Assembly: GCF_019711415.1 (NCBI RefSeq)
Contig: NZ_JAIGNJ010000002.1
Coordinates: forward strand, 310,001-374,000
Direction of reading: 5' to 3'
DNA length: 64,000 nt
Origin: Qipengyuania vesicularis
GTDB taxonomy: Bacteria; Pseudomonadota; Alphaproteobacteria; Sphingomonadales; Sphingomonadaceae
The position numbers were made by a program, and so were the translations under genes. Positions 26,601 to 35,531 of this stretch are shown one piece after another. Each line of letters starts with the position of its first letter. The stretch's first letter is position 1. The notes below the pieces were generated by a model. That model was not told the DNA's origin and ran no database searches. It saw only the letters and a program-made list of their open reading frames with translations.

Positions 26601-27104
26601 TCAGGCTTCCCCTGCGGCATCCACCATCGCCGCCTTGAGCGCCTCGCGCGGCGATTTGTCGCCCCATAGGACGAACTGGAATGCCGGGTAGAACCGGTCG
26701 CATTCCTCCACTGCAAGTTCGACCAGCGATTGCGCCTGATCGAGACTGAGCAGCCCTTCGCGGCCTAACAGGGTGCCGTTCCGATAGAGCATCACGCCGC
26801 CATTCGACCAGATATCGAAATGGCCCAGCCACATCTGCTCATTGGCCAGTGCGACGAGTTCCTGCGCAGCGCCCATCTTTTCGGCTGCAATGCGGATGTC
26901 CGGCAGGCACAGCACTTGGAGCACGCGATCCTCGGGCCGCCAGATGGCGCGTAGCTGATACTTGGCCCAGCTGCCCTGAATCTCGCCGCAAATCTCTTCC
27001 GAACCAACCTCGCATGGCCAGCCGCGCGCTTCGAACAACGCCACAAGCATGTCGAGCGGAGCGGCGTCCTCCTCGACCTCGTATCGCGTGTCTCCTGCAC
27101 GCAT
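26601..27104 (-). CDS. YbjN domain-containing protein
   Basis: About 167 aa, a YbjN-type protein: LDMLVALFEARGWPCE at the start, then RAIWRPEDRVLQVLC, and FDIWSNGGVMLYRN leading to a C-terminal helix that holds the family's acidic residues (VELAVEECDRFYPAFQFVLWG). The fold resembles type III secretion chaperones. E. coli YbjN affects motility and stress responses, but no biochemical role is known. The start MRAGDTRYEVEE is uncertain because no strong ribosome site is visible; the frame remains open 35 codons upstream. Confidence 0.8.
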   Translation of the reverse strand: MRAGDTRYEVEEDAAPLDMLVALFEARGWPCEVGSEEICGEIQGSWAKYQLRAIWRPEDRVLQVLCLPDIRIAAEKMGAAQELVALANEQMWLGHFDIWSNGGVMLYRNGTLLGREGLLSLDQAQSLVELAVEECDRFYPAFQFVLWGDKSPREALKAAMVDAAGEA

Positions 27105-27250
27105 CAGCGCTGTCTCGTCCGTGTCATGGGTCCCATGTGGAGAATGGTTAAGGCGCTTGGCAATCGCGCCAACGCTCGGTGCTGGGGAGAACGCAATCGG
27201 CTTGTGCAAAGCCTGTGAACAAGCACCCGCTTACGGATAGGGGCGCCCAA

Positions 27251-28951
27251 TCAGTCGAGCGTCTCGATGGCCTGCCCGTCTTCGCTGGTGAAGGTGAAAC
27301 TGTCGATCCCAAGCGCCTTCAACCGGTTGACCGCCTCACGGGCCTCCGCGGGCGAATCGTAGGGCCCGGCGAGCAGGCGGTTGGCAACGCCCCATTCGAC
27401 GACGAATGGCCCCTTGCCATCGAGTTCGCCCTCGGCACCGCGCGCAATCCGGCGCCAGTCGAACCCCAGCGCCTGCCGGTCTCGACCGGTCGCGACCTGC
27501 ACCCAGTTTCGCGCTGGGTGGGCAGGAGGTGCGGGCTGTGCAGGAGCTGCCCTTGCACCTTCGAGCGGGAAGACTTCCTCCCCGCGGGCGCTGGAAAAGG
27601 CGAAACTGTCGACGCCTATGGCCTTGAGGCGGCCGACTACTTCGCGTGCTTCACCTGCACTGTCGTAGGGTCCGGCAAGCAAGCGGTTTGCTTCTCCCCA
27701 CGGGGCGGTGAAGGCGTTCTTGCCGGCAAGCTCGCCCCCCGAATTGCGGCTGATCCTGCGCCAGTCGAACCCGAGCGCACTGATATCGCGCCCGGTCGCG
27801 ACCTGAACCCAGTGCCGCGCCGGGATCACAGGCGGGGGCGGCTCATTCGTCTCGCGTGGCGCCTCGATAGCAGTGATATCGACTGCCCCGGCGCGGGGAG
27901 CGGTGGAGGCACTGGGAGGCAGGTCGAAGGATGCGAACGCGTCCTCCATGCTCTGCTGCTCGCGGCGGTCTGGATCGGGCTGCGTGACGGTCACCGCCGG
28001 TGTGTCTTGCGCAGCGACGACGGGATCGGTTGGCGGACTGCTCTGAGCAACAGGCGGCAGTTCGGCCTCTCGGCGCGCTGGTGCGAGCGAGCCGAGCGGA
28101 GCGCCGCTGGGCTCCAGCGCACGATCCGCCCTGCCCACCGATCCCACCTGTGAGGGAGAATAGGTCGCAATCTCGACATCGTCGCGCCCGATTGCTGCCG
28201 CCCGGGGGAACACACCCAGCGCCCCGGCTGCGGCCTGCTGGGCGGGGGTAAGTTCGGACATGTAGCGCAGGTATGGTTCGATCTGCGAGGCCGCCTGCGC
28301 GGGCATCATATCGCGGGCAATCTTGATCGCGGCATCGGTCTCGCCAAGGATGGCAAGGCCAAAGGCCCGGGTGCGAAAGGCTGCAAAATCGCCGGCTTCG
28401 AGCATGGGGAGCAGCGTTGCCTCGAATCCGGCTCTGTCACCCGATATCGCCTGGCTCAGCGCCAGATTGCGGCGCGCGCCGTCATCCGCGCCATTGGCGA
28501 TTGCAATCAGGTAGAGCTCCTGCGCGCTCTGCGCATCCCCAACGAGGTCGAAGGCCAATGCGCGGTGTTCGGCCATCTCGGCGGCTGCAATGCCGCCGCG
28601 CTCTGCCTCAGCAAATAGTCGCAACGCCTCCACCGGGCGGCGAGACAGCGTGTATGCGCGCGCGAGGCCAAGCGAGATGCGCGGATTGGACGGCGCAATC
28701 GCCTGGGCGCGACCGAAGAAGCCGATAGCCGCGGCGACGTCACCGAGCCTGAGCGCAGCATCGCCCGCATCGATCAGCGCGGTCACATCATTGGCATTGC
28801 GCGCGAGCCGCTGGAGCGCGGTGTTGAGCTCCTGCGTGCCCTCCGGTGGCAAGGACTGCACCACCTCTTGCGCGCGCAAAGGCCCAACGCCTGCCGCCAG
28901 CGCGACAAGCGCAGCGCCAGTTGCCAATCGCCTGATCGTGCGAATTGCCAT
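27251..28951 (-). CDS. TPR protein with two tandem SPOR domains
   Basis: A 566-aa exported protein (signal peptide ending near PLRAQ). Residues ~40-230 form TPR-like helices (ALRLGDVAAAIGFFGRAQ and ALRLFAEAERGG). A disordered linker follows, then two near-identical SPOR domains (~378-465 and ~480-566), each starting WVQVATGRD and containing ANRLLAGPYDS. SPOR domains bind denuded septal peptidoglycan. It lies 44 bp after ftsZ in the same direction, so it is probably the distal dcw operon gene and a divisome-associated periplasmic protein. Confidence 0.85.
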   Translation of the reverse strand: MAIRTIRRLATGAALVALAAGVGPLRAQEVVQSLPPEGTQELNTALQRLARNANDVTALIDAGDAALRLGDVAAAIGFFGRAQAIAPSNPRISLGLARAYTLSRRPVEALRLFAEAERGGIAAAEMAEHRALAFDLVGDAQSAQELYLIAIANGADDGARRNLALSQAISGDRAGFEATLLPMLEAGDFAAFRTRAFGLAILGETDAAIKIARDMMPAQAASQIEPYLRYMSELTPAQQAAAGALGVFPRAAAIGRDDVEIATYSPSQVGSVGRADRALEPSGAPLGSLAPARREAELPPVAQSSPPTDPVVAAQDTPAVTVTQPDPDRREQQSMEDAFASFDLPPSASTAPRAGAVDITAIEAPRETNEPPPPVIPARHWVQVATGRDISALGFDWRRISRNSGGELAGKNAFTAPWGEANRLLAGPYDSAGEAREVVGRLKAIGVDSFAFSSARGEEVFPLEGARAAPAQPAPPAHPARNWVQVATGRDRQALGFDWRRIARGAEGELDGKGPFVVEWGVANRLLAGPYDSPAEAREAVNRLKALGIDSFTFTSEDGQAIETLD

Positions 28952-28995
28952 ATCGGTTTGCCAACGCGCGAGACCGCGCGTCGGTTCAGAAAATC

Positions 28996-30759
28996 CTACT
29001 GGTTGTTCTGGCGACCGAGAAAACGCGGGATGTTGAGGCCGCTGCCGCCCTCGTCGTCATCCTCGTCCTCATCATCCTCATCCTGCGAGGTGCCCGGGCC
29101 GCGCGAGAGATTGGCCATGCGTTCGAAGAGCGTGCTACCCTGCGAAGCACCGCCACCTGCAGGGCCACCGCCACCGCCGCCACCGCCGGAGCCACCACCA
29201 GCGAAGCCGCCACCGGCGGCACCGCCACCAGCTCCTGCGTCGCCAACCGGAGCGGCAGGGCCACGGCCGGGCTTCTGTGCCAGCGGGCTGTAGTTGGGAT
29301 CGACAATTTCGTCGGCCTCCTCGCCAAGGTCGAGCGGGGGCGGAGCCCCGGCATCCTCGGCGAAACCCTCGCCTTCGGCCGCGCCGTAGGTGAAGTTGTG
29401 GTCCTCGGCGGGCGGCGGGACGCTGCCCTCGTCATCCTGCTCGAAACGCTCCGTATGTTCGTCTCGAAGCCCGGCAAGCGGATCGACGATACCGTCATCC
29501 TCTTCGAACTCGTCATCGCCAAAATCATCGCCATCGGACGGGGAAAGTCCGGCTGGGTTCATCAGCGGACCTTCTTCGTCCTCGCTGTCGTCATAGGCAG
29601 CCTCGACGACTTCAGGCTCCGGCTCGGGCGCAGGTTCCGGCATCGGCTCCGGCTCGGGATCGGCTGACAGACCCTCGCTCAGTTCGAACGGCTCGTCCTC
29701 TGCTTCACTTTCCTGCAGATCCAGGACCGGACGCTGAGGCGCGCGCTGAGGCGCCATCGAGAAATTGCGCTGCTGGGCGGCAACTGCGCTGCCATCCTGC
29801 TCGATACCCGTGGCGACCACCGAAACGCGGATCTTGCCGTCGAGATCGGGATTGAAGGCACTGCCCCAGATGATGTTCGCATCTTCGTCGACCAGCTCGC
29901 GAATGTGGTTTGCGGCTTCATCGACTTCGAGCAGCTTCATGTCTTCGCCGCCGATGATCGAGATGATCACGCCCTTGGCGCCGGCCATGCTCACGCCGTC
30001 GAGCAGCGGGTTTGCGATGGCGCGTTCGGCTGCTTCGAGAGCACGATTGTCGCCCTCTGCCGTGCCGGTGCCCATCATCGCCTTGCCCATCTCGCTCATG
30101 ACGCTGCGCACGTCGGCGAAGTCGAGGTTGATGAGGCCCGGCATGACCATGAGGTCGGTGATCGAGCGCACACCCTGTTGCAACACTTCGTCAGCGAGCT
30201 CGAAAGCCTCCTTGAACGTGGTGTCCGCCTTGGCGACGAGGAACAGGTTCTGATTGGGAATGACGATCAGCGTATCGACGTGCTTCTGCAGCTCGTCGAT
30301 GCCCGCTTCGGCGGCCCGCATGCGGCGCGTGCCTTCGAACAGAAACGGCTTGGTGACCACACCCACGGTCAACACGCCCTTCTTGCGCGCGGCTTCGGCG
30401 ATGACGGGCGCTGCGCCCGTACCTGTGCCGCCGCCCATCCCGGCGGCGATGAAGCACATGTTCACGCCGTCGAGCGCATCTTCGATATCTTCGACCGTCT
30501 CCTCAGCCGCAGCCTTGCCCACTTCGGGCCGCGCCCCTGCACCGAGGCCGCCAGTAATATCGGGGCCGAGCTGGATGCGCTTCTCAGCCGGAGAGGTCGC
30601 AAGCGCCTGCGCATCGGTATTGGCGACGATGAAATCGACACCTTCGATCTCGGCGTCCATCATGTTGGCGATAGCGTTGCCACCGGCCCCGCCGACACCG
30701 ACCACCATGATCTTGGGGCGCATGTCGTCGCTCGAGGCAGGTCCGATATTGATGCTCAT
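28996..30759 (-). CDS. ftsZ: Cell division protein FtsZ
   Basis: A 587-aa tubulin-like GTPase that forms the division ring. The globular core (~15-320) has [11 protein letters not shown] and the tubulin signature GGGTGTG at 109-115. A very long linker of about 250 residues follows, acidic at first and then extremely Gly-rich, before the conserved C-terminal peptide [14 protein letters not shown] that binds FtsA and other partners. The linker is longer than in Caulobacter FtsZ (about 508 aa in total) and far longer than in E. coli. The start [10 protein letters not shown] at 30759 has AAGGGAAC upstream; 26 extra upstream codons are not family-like. Confidence 0.96.
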   Translation of the reverse strand: MSINIGPASSDDMRPKIMVVGVGGAGGNAIANMMDAEIEGVDFIVANTDAQALATSPAEKRIQLGPDITGGLGAGARPEVGKAAAEETVEDIEDALDGVNMCFIAAGMGGGTGTGAAPVIAEAARKKGVLTVGVVTKPFLFEGTRRMRAAEAGIDELQKHVDTLIVIPNQNLFLVAKADTTFKEAFELADEVLQQGVRSITDLMVMPGLINLDFADVRSVMSEMGKAMMGTGTAEGDNRALEAAERAIANPLLDGVSMAGAKGVIISIIGGEDMKLLEVDEAANHIRELVDEDANIIWGSAFNPDLDGKIRVSVVATGIEQDGSAVAAQQRNFSMAPQRAPQRPVLDLQESEAEDEPFELSEGLSADPEPEPMPEPAPEPEPEVVEAAYDDSEDEEGPLMNPAGLSPSDGDDFGDDEFEEDDGIVDPLAGLRDEHTERFEQDDEGSVPPPAEDHNFTYGAAEGEGFAEDAGAPPPLDLGEEADEIVDPNYSPLAQKPGRGPAAPVGDAGAGGGAAGGGFAGGGSGGGGGGGGPAGGGASQGSTLFERMANLSRGPGTSQDEDDEDEDDDEGGSGLNIPRFLGRQNNQ

Positions 30760-30898
30760 TGGGCGTTCCCTTGGGACAGAATTCCGGCCTTGGCCGTGTT
30801 GGACACGCTTTTGGCACAAAGCGATTCGCGCTTGCAAAGGTTAAATGGTGTTATCCACCGCACTTTACGGAGCGTTTCGGCTGATTTCGCGCAGCTTG

Positions 30899-32197
30899 TC
30901 AGAAATACTCGCGCACTGCCTGAACCACCCGGTTTACCAATCCGATCCCGGAATAGCGTTTCGTGGGCTGGTAGCTTGGCCCGATACTGCGGATATCGGC
31001 CGGTTCATCCGCCGCATAAAGGCAAAGACCCGCCAGCGCTGCAAAGCCGGGTGTCGCATGAGCCTCGGGCAAACCGCGCAGGGCCGGCGGCCTGCCGCGA
31101 CGCACCGGGAGACCGAGCGCACCCTGCATGAATTCCGCGATGCCGTGCAGCTCCGCTCCGCCGCCCGTCAGGACGACCTGACCACCGTTCGCGCCGGAAA
31201 AGCCCATGCCCTTCAGACCCTTGCTGATCTCCGTCGTCATCGTTCCGAGCCTGTCGGTCACCACGGAGACGAGCTCTGCGCGCGGGATACGGTTCTGTTC
31301 GTCCGCGCCGCGTGCAAGCCTACCATCGGGCTCTTCCCCCGGCCCGTTGACCGGGATCATCTCGCGGTGGTCGCTGGGCGTCGCGATGGCCGAACCGGCC
31401 ACGCATTTCAGACGCTCCGCCTGCCCGCGCCGGATACCCAGCGAGCTGGCAATGGCATCGGTGATATCGTTCGAGCCGACAGGGATCGAACGCAGGCCCA
31501 GCAGCATGCCGCCAGCATGGACCGAAACATTGGTGACCTGTGCTCCGATCTCGACCAGCGCCACACCAAGGTCGCGCTCTTCGTGCGACAGGCAAGCATA
31601 GGCCGCGGCAAGCGGGCTTGCGACCACGCCTTCGACATCGAGATGGGCGTTCTGCACTGCTTCGATCAGATTGCGGACCGGCGCGCCTTCGGCCAGTGTC
31701 ACGTGGATATCGACGCCCAGCGCCTCCGCATGAAGGCCGACCGGATTGGCAATGCCATGCGCGCCGTCGAGCGTGTAATGCGCGGGCTGTGCATGCAGCA
31801 CCATGCGTCCGTCCGGCTGGATATGGTCCCGCGCGGCGAACAGCAGGTGCTCGACGTCGTCCTCGTCGATCCGGCGTCCGCCTATGGCGATCTCGACGCT
31901 GGCGATCTTGCTTGCAAGACCCGCGCCCGCGCAGCCGATCCACACGCCCGATACGCTGGTATTGGCGCTGGCCTCCGCCTTCTCGACGACTGCCCTGATC
32001 GCGTGGCTCGCGGCGGTCATGTCGGTGACATAGCCGCGCTTGATGCCTTCCGCCTTGCGGTGCGAGGAACCCAGCACGACCATCTCGCCGTCCTCGCCCT
32101 GTCCCATGATCATGGCCGACACGCGGAACGATCCGATGTTGACCGCCGCATAAACGCGGGCAATGCGGGGGAGCGGAGTATGCGGTGAGGAAGCCAT
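30899..32197 (-). CDS. ftsA: Cell division protein FtsA
   Basis: A 432-aa actin-like ATPase that tethers FtsZ to the membrane. It has ARVYAAVNIGSFRVSAMIMG (phosphate 1), VALVEIGAQVTNVSVHAGG (phosphate 2), GGQVVLTGGGAELHG (adenosine motif), and an amphipathic C-terminal helix ending LVNRVVQAVREYF. The ATG at 32197 overlaps the ftsQ stop (TAATG). The frame remains open 78 codons upstream inside ftsQ, but that part has no FtsA similarity. Confidence 0.95.
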   Translation of the reverse strand: MASSPHTPLPRIARVYAAVNIGSFRVSAMIMGQGEDGEMVVLGSSHRKAEGIKRGYVTDMTAASHAIRAVVEKAEASANTSVSGVWIGCAGAGLASKIASVEIAIGGRRIDEDDVEHLLFAARDHIQPDGRMVLHAQPAHYTLDGAHGIANPVGLHAEALGVDIHVTLAEGAPVRNLIEAVQNAHLDVEGVVASPLAAAYACLSHEERDLGVALVEIGAQVTNVSVHAGGMLLGLRSIPVGSNDITDAIASSLGIRRGQAERLKCVAGSAIATPSDHREMIPVNGPGEEPDGRLARGADEQNRIPRAELVSVVTDRLGTMTTEISKGLKGMGFSGANGGQVVLTGGGAELHGIAEFMQGALGLPVRRGRPPALRGLPEAHATPGFAALAGLCLYAADEPADIRSIGPSYQPTKRYSGIGLVNRVVQAVREYF

Positions 32198-33105
32198 TAT
32201 TCGCTTTCCTCCACCGGTTGCATGCCGCGCGGACACGGACCGTCCTCGCAGCGTAGATATGCGCGGTCGGGCACGCGCATGTCGATCGCCACGGCCTTGC
32301 CTCCGATCAGCCGGTTGCGTCCATCCATCTCTGCGAACTTCACGAGGGCGGCCGGTCCCTGGTCGCCTTCGGGCAGTGCCAGCAACTGGCCGGTCTTGAA
32401 GGTCAGGTTCCAGCGACGGTTCCCGATCCATTCGGCCGCGGCAATCTGAGGAGTAAGAGCGGGCGCTGCGTCGAGGAGTTTGCCTAGCTCAGCGACCTGC
32501 TTCTGCGCACCGGGGCCGGAGATCACCAGCATGTCTTCGGCGGCCTTGCTGGAAATCGGTTCGAGTTCATGACCCGTCGCATCGACCAGGATAAGCCGGT
32601 CAGGCTTGCGCACGACGGCATGCGGTTCGCGCTCGACGATGTCGATGCTCAGCAGGTCGGGTAGCTGCCGGGAGACGCGGGCATCCTTGACCCAGGATAG
32701 CTCGAGCAGGCGTTCGCGGATTTCGCCCACCTCTACCAGCGGCATGGGCCGTTCCTGCTCGCCCAGCACCCGCTCATACACCGCCTGCTTGCTCAGCCGT
32801 TCGACCCCGGTCACGCGCACGCGATCCACTTCGAAACCGGCTCGGCTGGCAGACTTGGCCAGTTCGGCGCGGGCGAGTTCGGGAACGCCGGCATAGCTTG
32901 CCACGGTCCAGGCAATCGCCAGGCCCACCGCGACGATGAGGGTGAGCCAGAACTTGTGCCACTGCTCCTCGGTAAAGGGCAACGCTGCCATCGCGCGGTC
33001 GAGCAGCCCCGAAGTGTGTTTCTTCGCCGCACGCGCCTTCTGGCCGCGGCTGCGCGCTGCTGCAGAGCGACGTACGCCAGTGGGTTTGCGCGTGACCTTA
33101 GCCAT
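32197..33105 (-). CDS. ftsQ: Cell division protein FtsQ
   Basis: A 302-aa bitopic membrane protein. A basic cytoplasmic N-terminus is followed by one membrane segment (~51-70, FWLTLIVAVGLAIAW), a POTRA domain starting VDRVRVTGVERLSKQAVYER, and the beta domain. It bridges early and late divisome proteins in the periplasm. It overlaps ddl by 8 bp upstream and ftsA by 1 bp downstream. Confidence 0.93.
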   Translation of the reverse strand: MAKVTRKPTGVRRSAAARSRGQKARAAKKHTSGLLDRAMAALPFTEEQWHKFWLTLIVAVGLAIAWTVASYAGVPELARAELAKSASRAGFEVDRVRVTGVERLSKQAVYERVLGEQERPMPLVEVGEIRERLLELSWVKDARVSRQLPDLLSIDIVEREPHAVVRKPDRLILVDATGHELEPISSKAAEDMLVISGPGAQKQVAELGKLLDAAPALTPQIAAAEWIGNRRWNLTFKTGQLLALPEGDQGPAALVKFAEMDGRNRLIGGKAVAIDMRVPDRAYLRCEDGPCPRGMQPVEESE

Positions 33106-34078
33106 CGCGTCCCCCGCTGCCGTGGTGACGAAGGGCGGCGGCGATCACCGTCTCGACCAGCTCGCCATATTCGATCCCTGCGTGCTTGGCCTGCTCGGGC
33201 ACGAGACTGAGGGGCGTCATGCCCGGCTGGGTGTTAGTTTCGAGTACGAACAGCCCGTCTTCGCCCTGCTCCTCGTCCCAGCGAAAGTCGGTCCGGCTCG
33301 TCCCCCGGCAACCAAGGACCTTGTGCGCTTTCAGGGCGATCTCGAGGCACAGGTCGCGGATAGGACCGGGAATGTCCGCCGGACAGATGTGGTCGGTCAT
33401 GCCGTCGGTGTATTTGGCATCGAAATCGTAAAATCCGCTCTTGGGCTTCAACTCGGTGACTGCGAGCGCGCGCGGACCATCCTCGAAATCGACCACGGCA
33501 GAGGTCATCTCGCGGCCCTTGATATAGGGTTCGGCGAGCAATTCTGCGAAGTCCTGCCACGGACCCTTGGAATCGCGGGCGATCGGATTGCCGTAATTGC
33601 CCTCGTCTGTGACTATGGCGACGCCGACAGAACTGCCCTCGTTGACAGGCTTCAGCACGTAAGGACGCGGCAGCGGGTCGCGCTCGAATAGGTCCGCAGT
33701 CTTGACGATGCGCCCGCCGGGCATGGGGATGCCATGCGGGACGAGCGCCTGCTTGGTCAGCTGCTTGTCGATCGCGATCACCGATGTGGCGAGCCCCGAA
33801 TGCGTATAGGGCACGCCCATCAGGTCGAGCATGCCCTGCACGCTGCCATCCTCGCCCGGCACGCCGTGGAGCGCGTTGAAGACGACGTCCGGCTTAGCCT
33901 CGGCAATGCGCGCGGCAACGTCGCGGTCCATGTCGATGCGCGTGACCTTGTGGCCGCGAGCTTCCAGCGCCTTGGCGACGCCCTCGCCCGACATCAGGCT
34001 GACAGGCCTCTCATTGGCCCAGCCACCCATCAGGACGGCGACGTGCAGATCATCGGGGAGTTTGGCGAGATCGGTCAA
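33098..34078 (-). CDS. ddl: D-alanine--D-alanine ligase
   Basis: A 326-aa ATP-grasp enzyme making D-Ala-D-Ala for the peptidoglycan stem. It has VAVLMGGWANERPVSLMSG at the N-terminus, FNALHGVPGEDGSVQGML, PYVLKPVNEGSSVGV and LETNTQPGMTPLSLVPEQ. It starts with TTG at 34078, overlapping the DUF4262 gene stop as TTGA. In related genomes murB is normally followed directly by ddl, so the gene between them here is an insertion. Confidence 0.94.
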   Translation of the reverse strand: MTDLAKLPDDLHVAVLMGGWANERPVSLMSGEGVAKALEARGHKVTRIDMDRDVAARIAEAKPDVVFNALHGVPGEDGSVQGMLDLMGVPYTHSGLATSVIAIDKQLTKQALVPHGIPMPGGRIVKTADLFERDPLPRPYVLKPVNEGSSVGVAIVTDEGNYGNPIARDSKGPWQDFAELLAEPYIKGREMTSAVVDFEDGPRALAVTELKPKSGFYDFDAKYTDGMTDHICPADIPGPIRDLCLEIALKAHKVLGCRGTSRTDFRWDEEQGEDGLFVLETNTQPGMTPLSLVPEQAKHAGIEYGELVETVIAAALRHHGSGGRDG

Positions 34079-34569
34079 TGCACAGACTCCGGCAAATATA
34101 GGGCAGGCTGGCTATCGATGACGATTTGCTCACAGCCCACGTCCCAAGGGAACAAGCGCTGCTGCACGCCGGGCCAGACGATCTGATAGGCTCCCTTCAT
34201 CTCGCTTCCGGTGCGATATTTCTCGTACCATATGGCAGATGCGAAATAGTCCTCCACGAGATAGTCGTTCAAAACCGCCCTCGCGACACAGTTGTACCCA
34301 TCGAGAAGATCGTCGATCACCAGCCCGTCCCGTAAAAGCAGACCTTGGCGACATTTTTCGAGAAGCACGTTGATCATGGAATGCATGACCTCGTGCCTAA
34401 GTCCGAAGATGATGACTTCGGGCTGATCGACTGTTTTTGGAAACCCGATCGAGTAGCTGAATGTCGGCTCGTCACCTTCTGGATCGAAAATGGTGTTCAC
34501 CTGACAGCCGGACTTCTCGATATTCTCAAGAATCCCCTGCTCAAAATCGCTGAGAGGACGCTCGCTCAC
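34075..34569 (-). CDS. DUF4262 domain protein inside the dcw cluster
   Basis: A 164-aa protein: SGCQVNTIFDPEG, then PTFSYSIGFPKTVDQPEVI, HEVMHSMINVLLEKC and a C-terminal YQIVWPGVQQRLFPWD. The FSYSIGF start and the overall pattern match DUF4262, a family of unknown function. GTG start at 34569 overlaps the murB stop (GTGA), and its stop overlaps the ddl TTG start (TTGA). GC on sampled lines is about 50-52%, against low-to-mid 60s for the flanking mur and fts genes, which suggests acquisition. No catalytic residues can be assigned. A large open frame extends upstream through murB but is not coding. Confidence 0.8.
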   Translation of the reverse strand: MSERPLSDFEQGILENIEKSGCQVNTIFDPEGDEPTFSYSIGFPKTVDQPEVIIFGLRHEVMHSMINVLLEKCRQGLLLRDGLVIDDLLDGYNCVARAVLNDYLVEDYFASAIWYEKYRTGSEMKGAYQIVWPGVQQRLFPWDVGCEQIVIDSQPALYLPESVH

Positions 34570-35531
34570 GGTCGCCCCACACGCTGGATTTCCCATTCGA
34601 GCTCGACGCCCGAATTCTCGTAGACGCGGCGTTTCACTTCCTCGCCCAGCCCCTCGATATCGGCGCTGGTCGCATCGCCTGTGTTGATGAGGAAGTTGGT
34701 GTGTTTCTCGCTCACCTGCGCGCCGCCCAGCTTCAGGCCGCGGCAACCCGCTGCATCGACAAGCTCCCATGCCTTTTTGCCCGGCGGGTTCTTGAAGGTC
34801 GATCCGCCCGTCTTGGTGCGTAGCGGCTGCGAATTCTCGCGCGCTTCGGCAATGCGGTCCATCTCTGCGCCGATCTCTTCGGGATCGCCCGGCGTGCCCT
34901 GGAAGCGCGCCGAGACCACCACTGCACCCTCCGGCAAGGCCGAGTGGCGATAGCTGTACTGGAGGTCGGCCGCAGGCAGCGTGATCAGCTGCCCATCGGG
35001 CATGACGACGTCGCAATCCAACAGCACGTCGCTGACTTCGCGTCCGTAGGCCCCGCCGTTCATGCGCACGAAGCCGCCGACCGTGCCGGGGATGCCGCGC
35101 ATGAATTCGAGACCCGCTATCCCTGCATCGCGCGCATTGCTGGCGACGAGGATACCGTGCGCGCCGCCGCCGCAGGTGACCGTATGGTCGTCATGCGTTT
35201 CGACCTGCGCGAAAGGCTTGCCCAGTTTGACGACGACGCCCGGGACGCCGCCATCGCGCACGATCATGTTGGAGCCGAGGCCAAGTGCCATGACCGGCAG
35301 GTCGCCATCGAGGCGGCGAAGGAACTCGGTGAGGTCTTCGAGGTCTTCTGGTTCGAACAGCCAGTCGGCATTGCCGCCGCTCTTGAACCACACCAGCTTG
35401 GCGAGGGGAGCGTCGGGCGTCAGCTTCCCGCGCAGGCCGTCGGTGTCGATCGGCGCCTCGATCCCGCCTTCGACGGCGCAATCGGGCGCCATGCCGCTAT
35501 CCCAGTTCCACACGTCATCCGGCTGGTCCAT
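34566..35531 (-). CDS. murB: UDP-N-acetylenolpyruvoylglucosamine reductase
   Basis: A 321-aa FAD enzyme that reduces UDP-GlcNAc-enolpyruvate to UDP-MurNAc. It has WFKSGGNADWLFEPE, FAD-binding LGLGSNMIVRDGG, IPGTVGGFVRMNGGAYG, and GGSTFKNPPGKKAWELVDAAG with the proton-donor Ser in GGSTFKNP. It resembles type I MurB. The ATG at 35531 overlaps the murC stop (TAATG). Confidence 0.95.
   Translation of the reverse strand: MDQPDDVWNWDSGMAPDCAVEGGIEAPIDTDGLRGKLTPDAPLAKLVWFKSGGNADWLFEPEDLEDLTEFLRRLDGDLPVMALGLGSNMIVRDGGVPGVVVKLGKPFAQVETHDDHTVTCGGGAHGILVASNARDAGIAGLEFMRGIPGTVGGFVRMNGGAYGREVSDVLLDCDVVMPDGQLITLPAADLQYSYRHSALPEGAVVVSARFQGTPGDPEEIGAEMDRIAEARENSQPLRTKTGGSTFKNPPGKKAWELVDAAGCRGLKLGGAQVSEKHTNFLINTGDATSADIEGLGEEVKRRVYENSGVELEWEIQRVGRP

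Noticed and set aside
34570-35016. N-terminal extension of the DUF4262 frame through murB
   Set aside because: Arg/Gly-rich out-of-frame translation of murB; the GTG at 34569 fits the overlap pattern of the operon.
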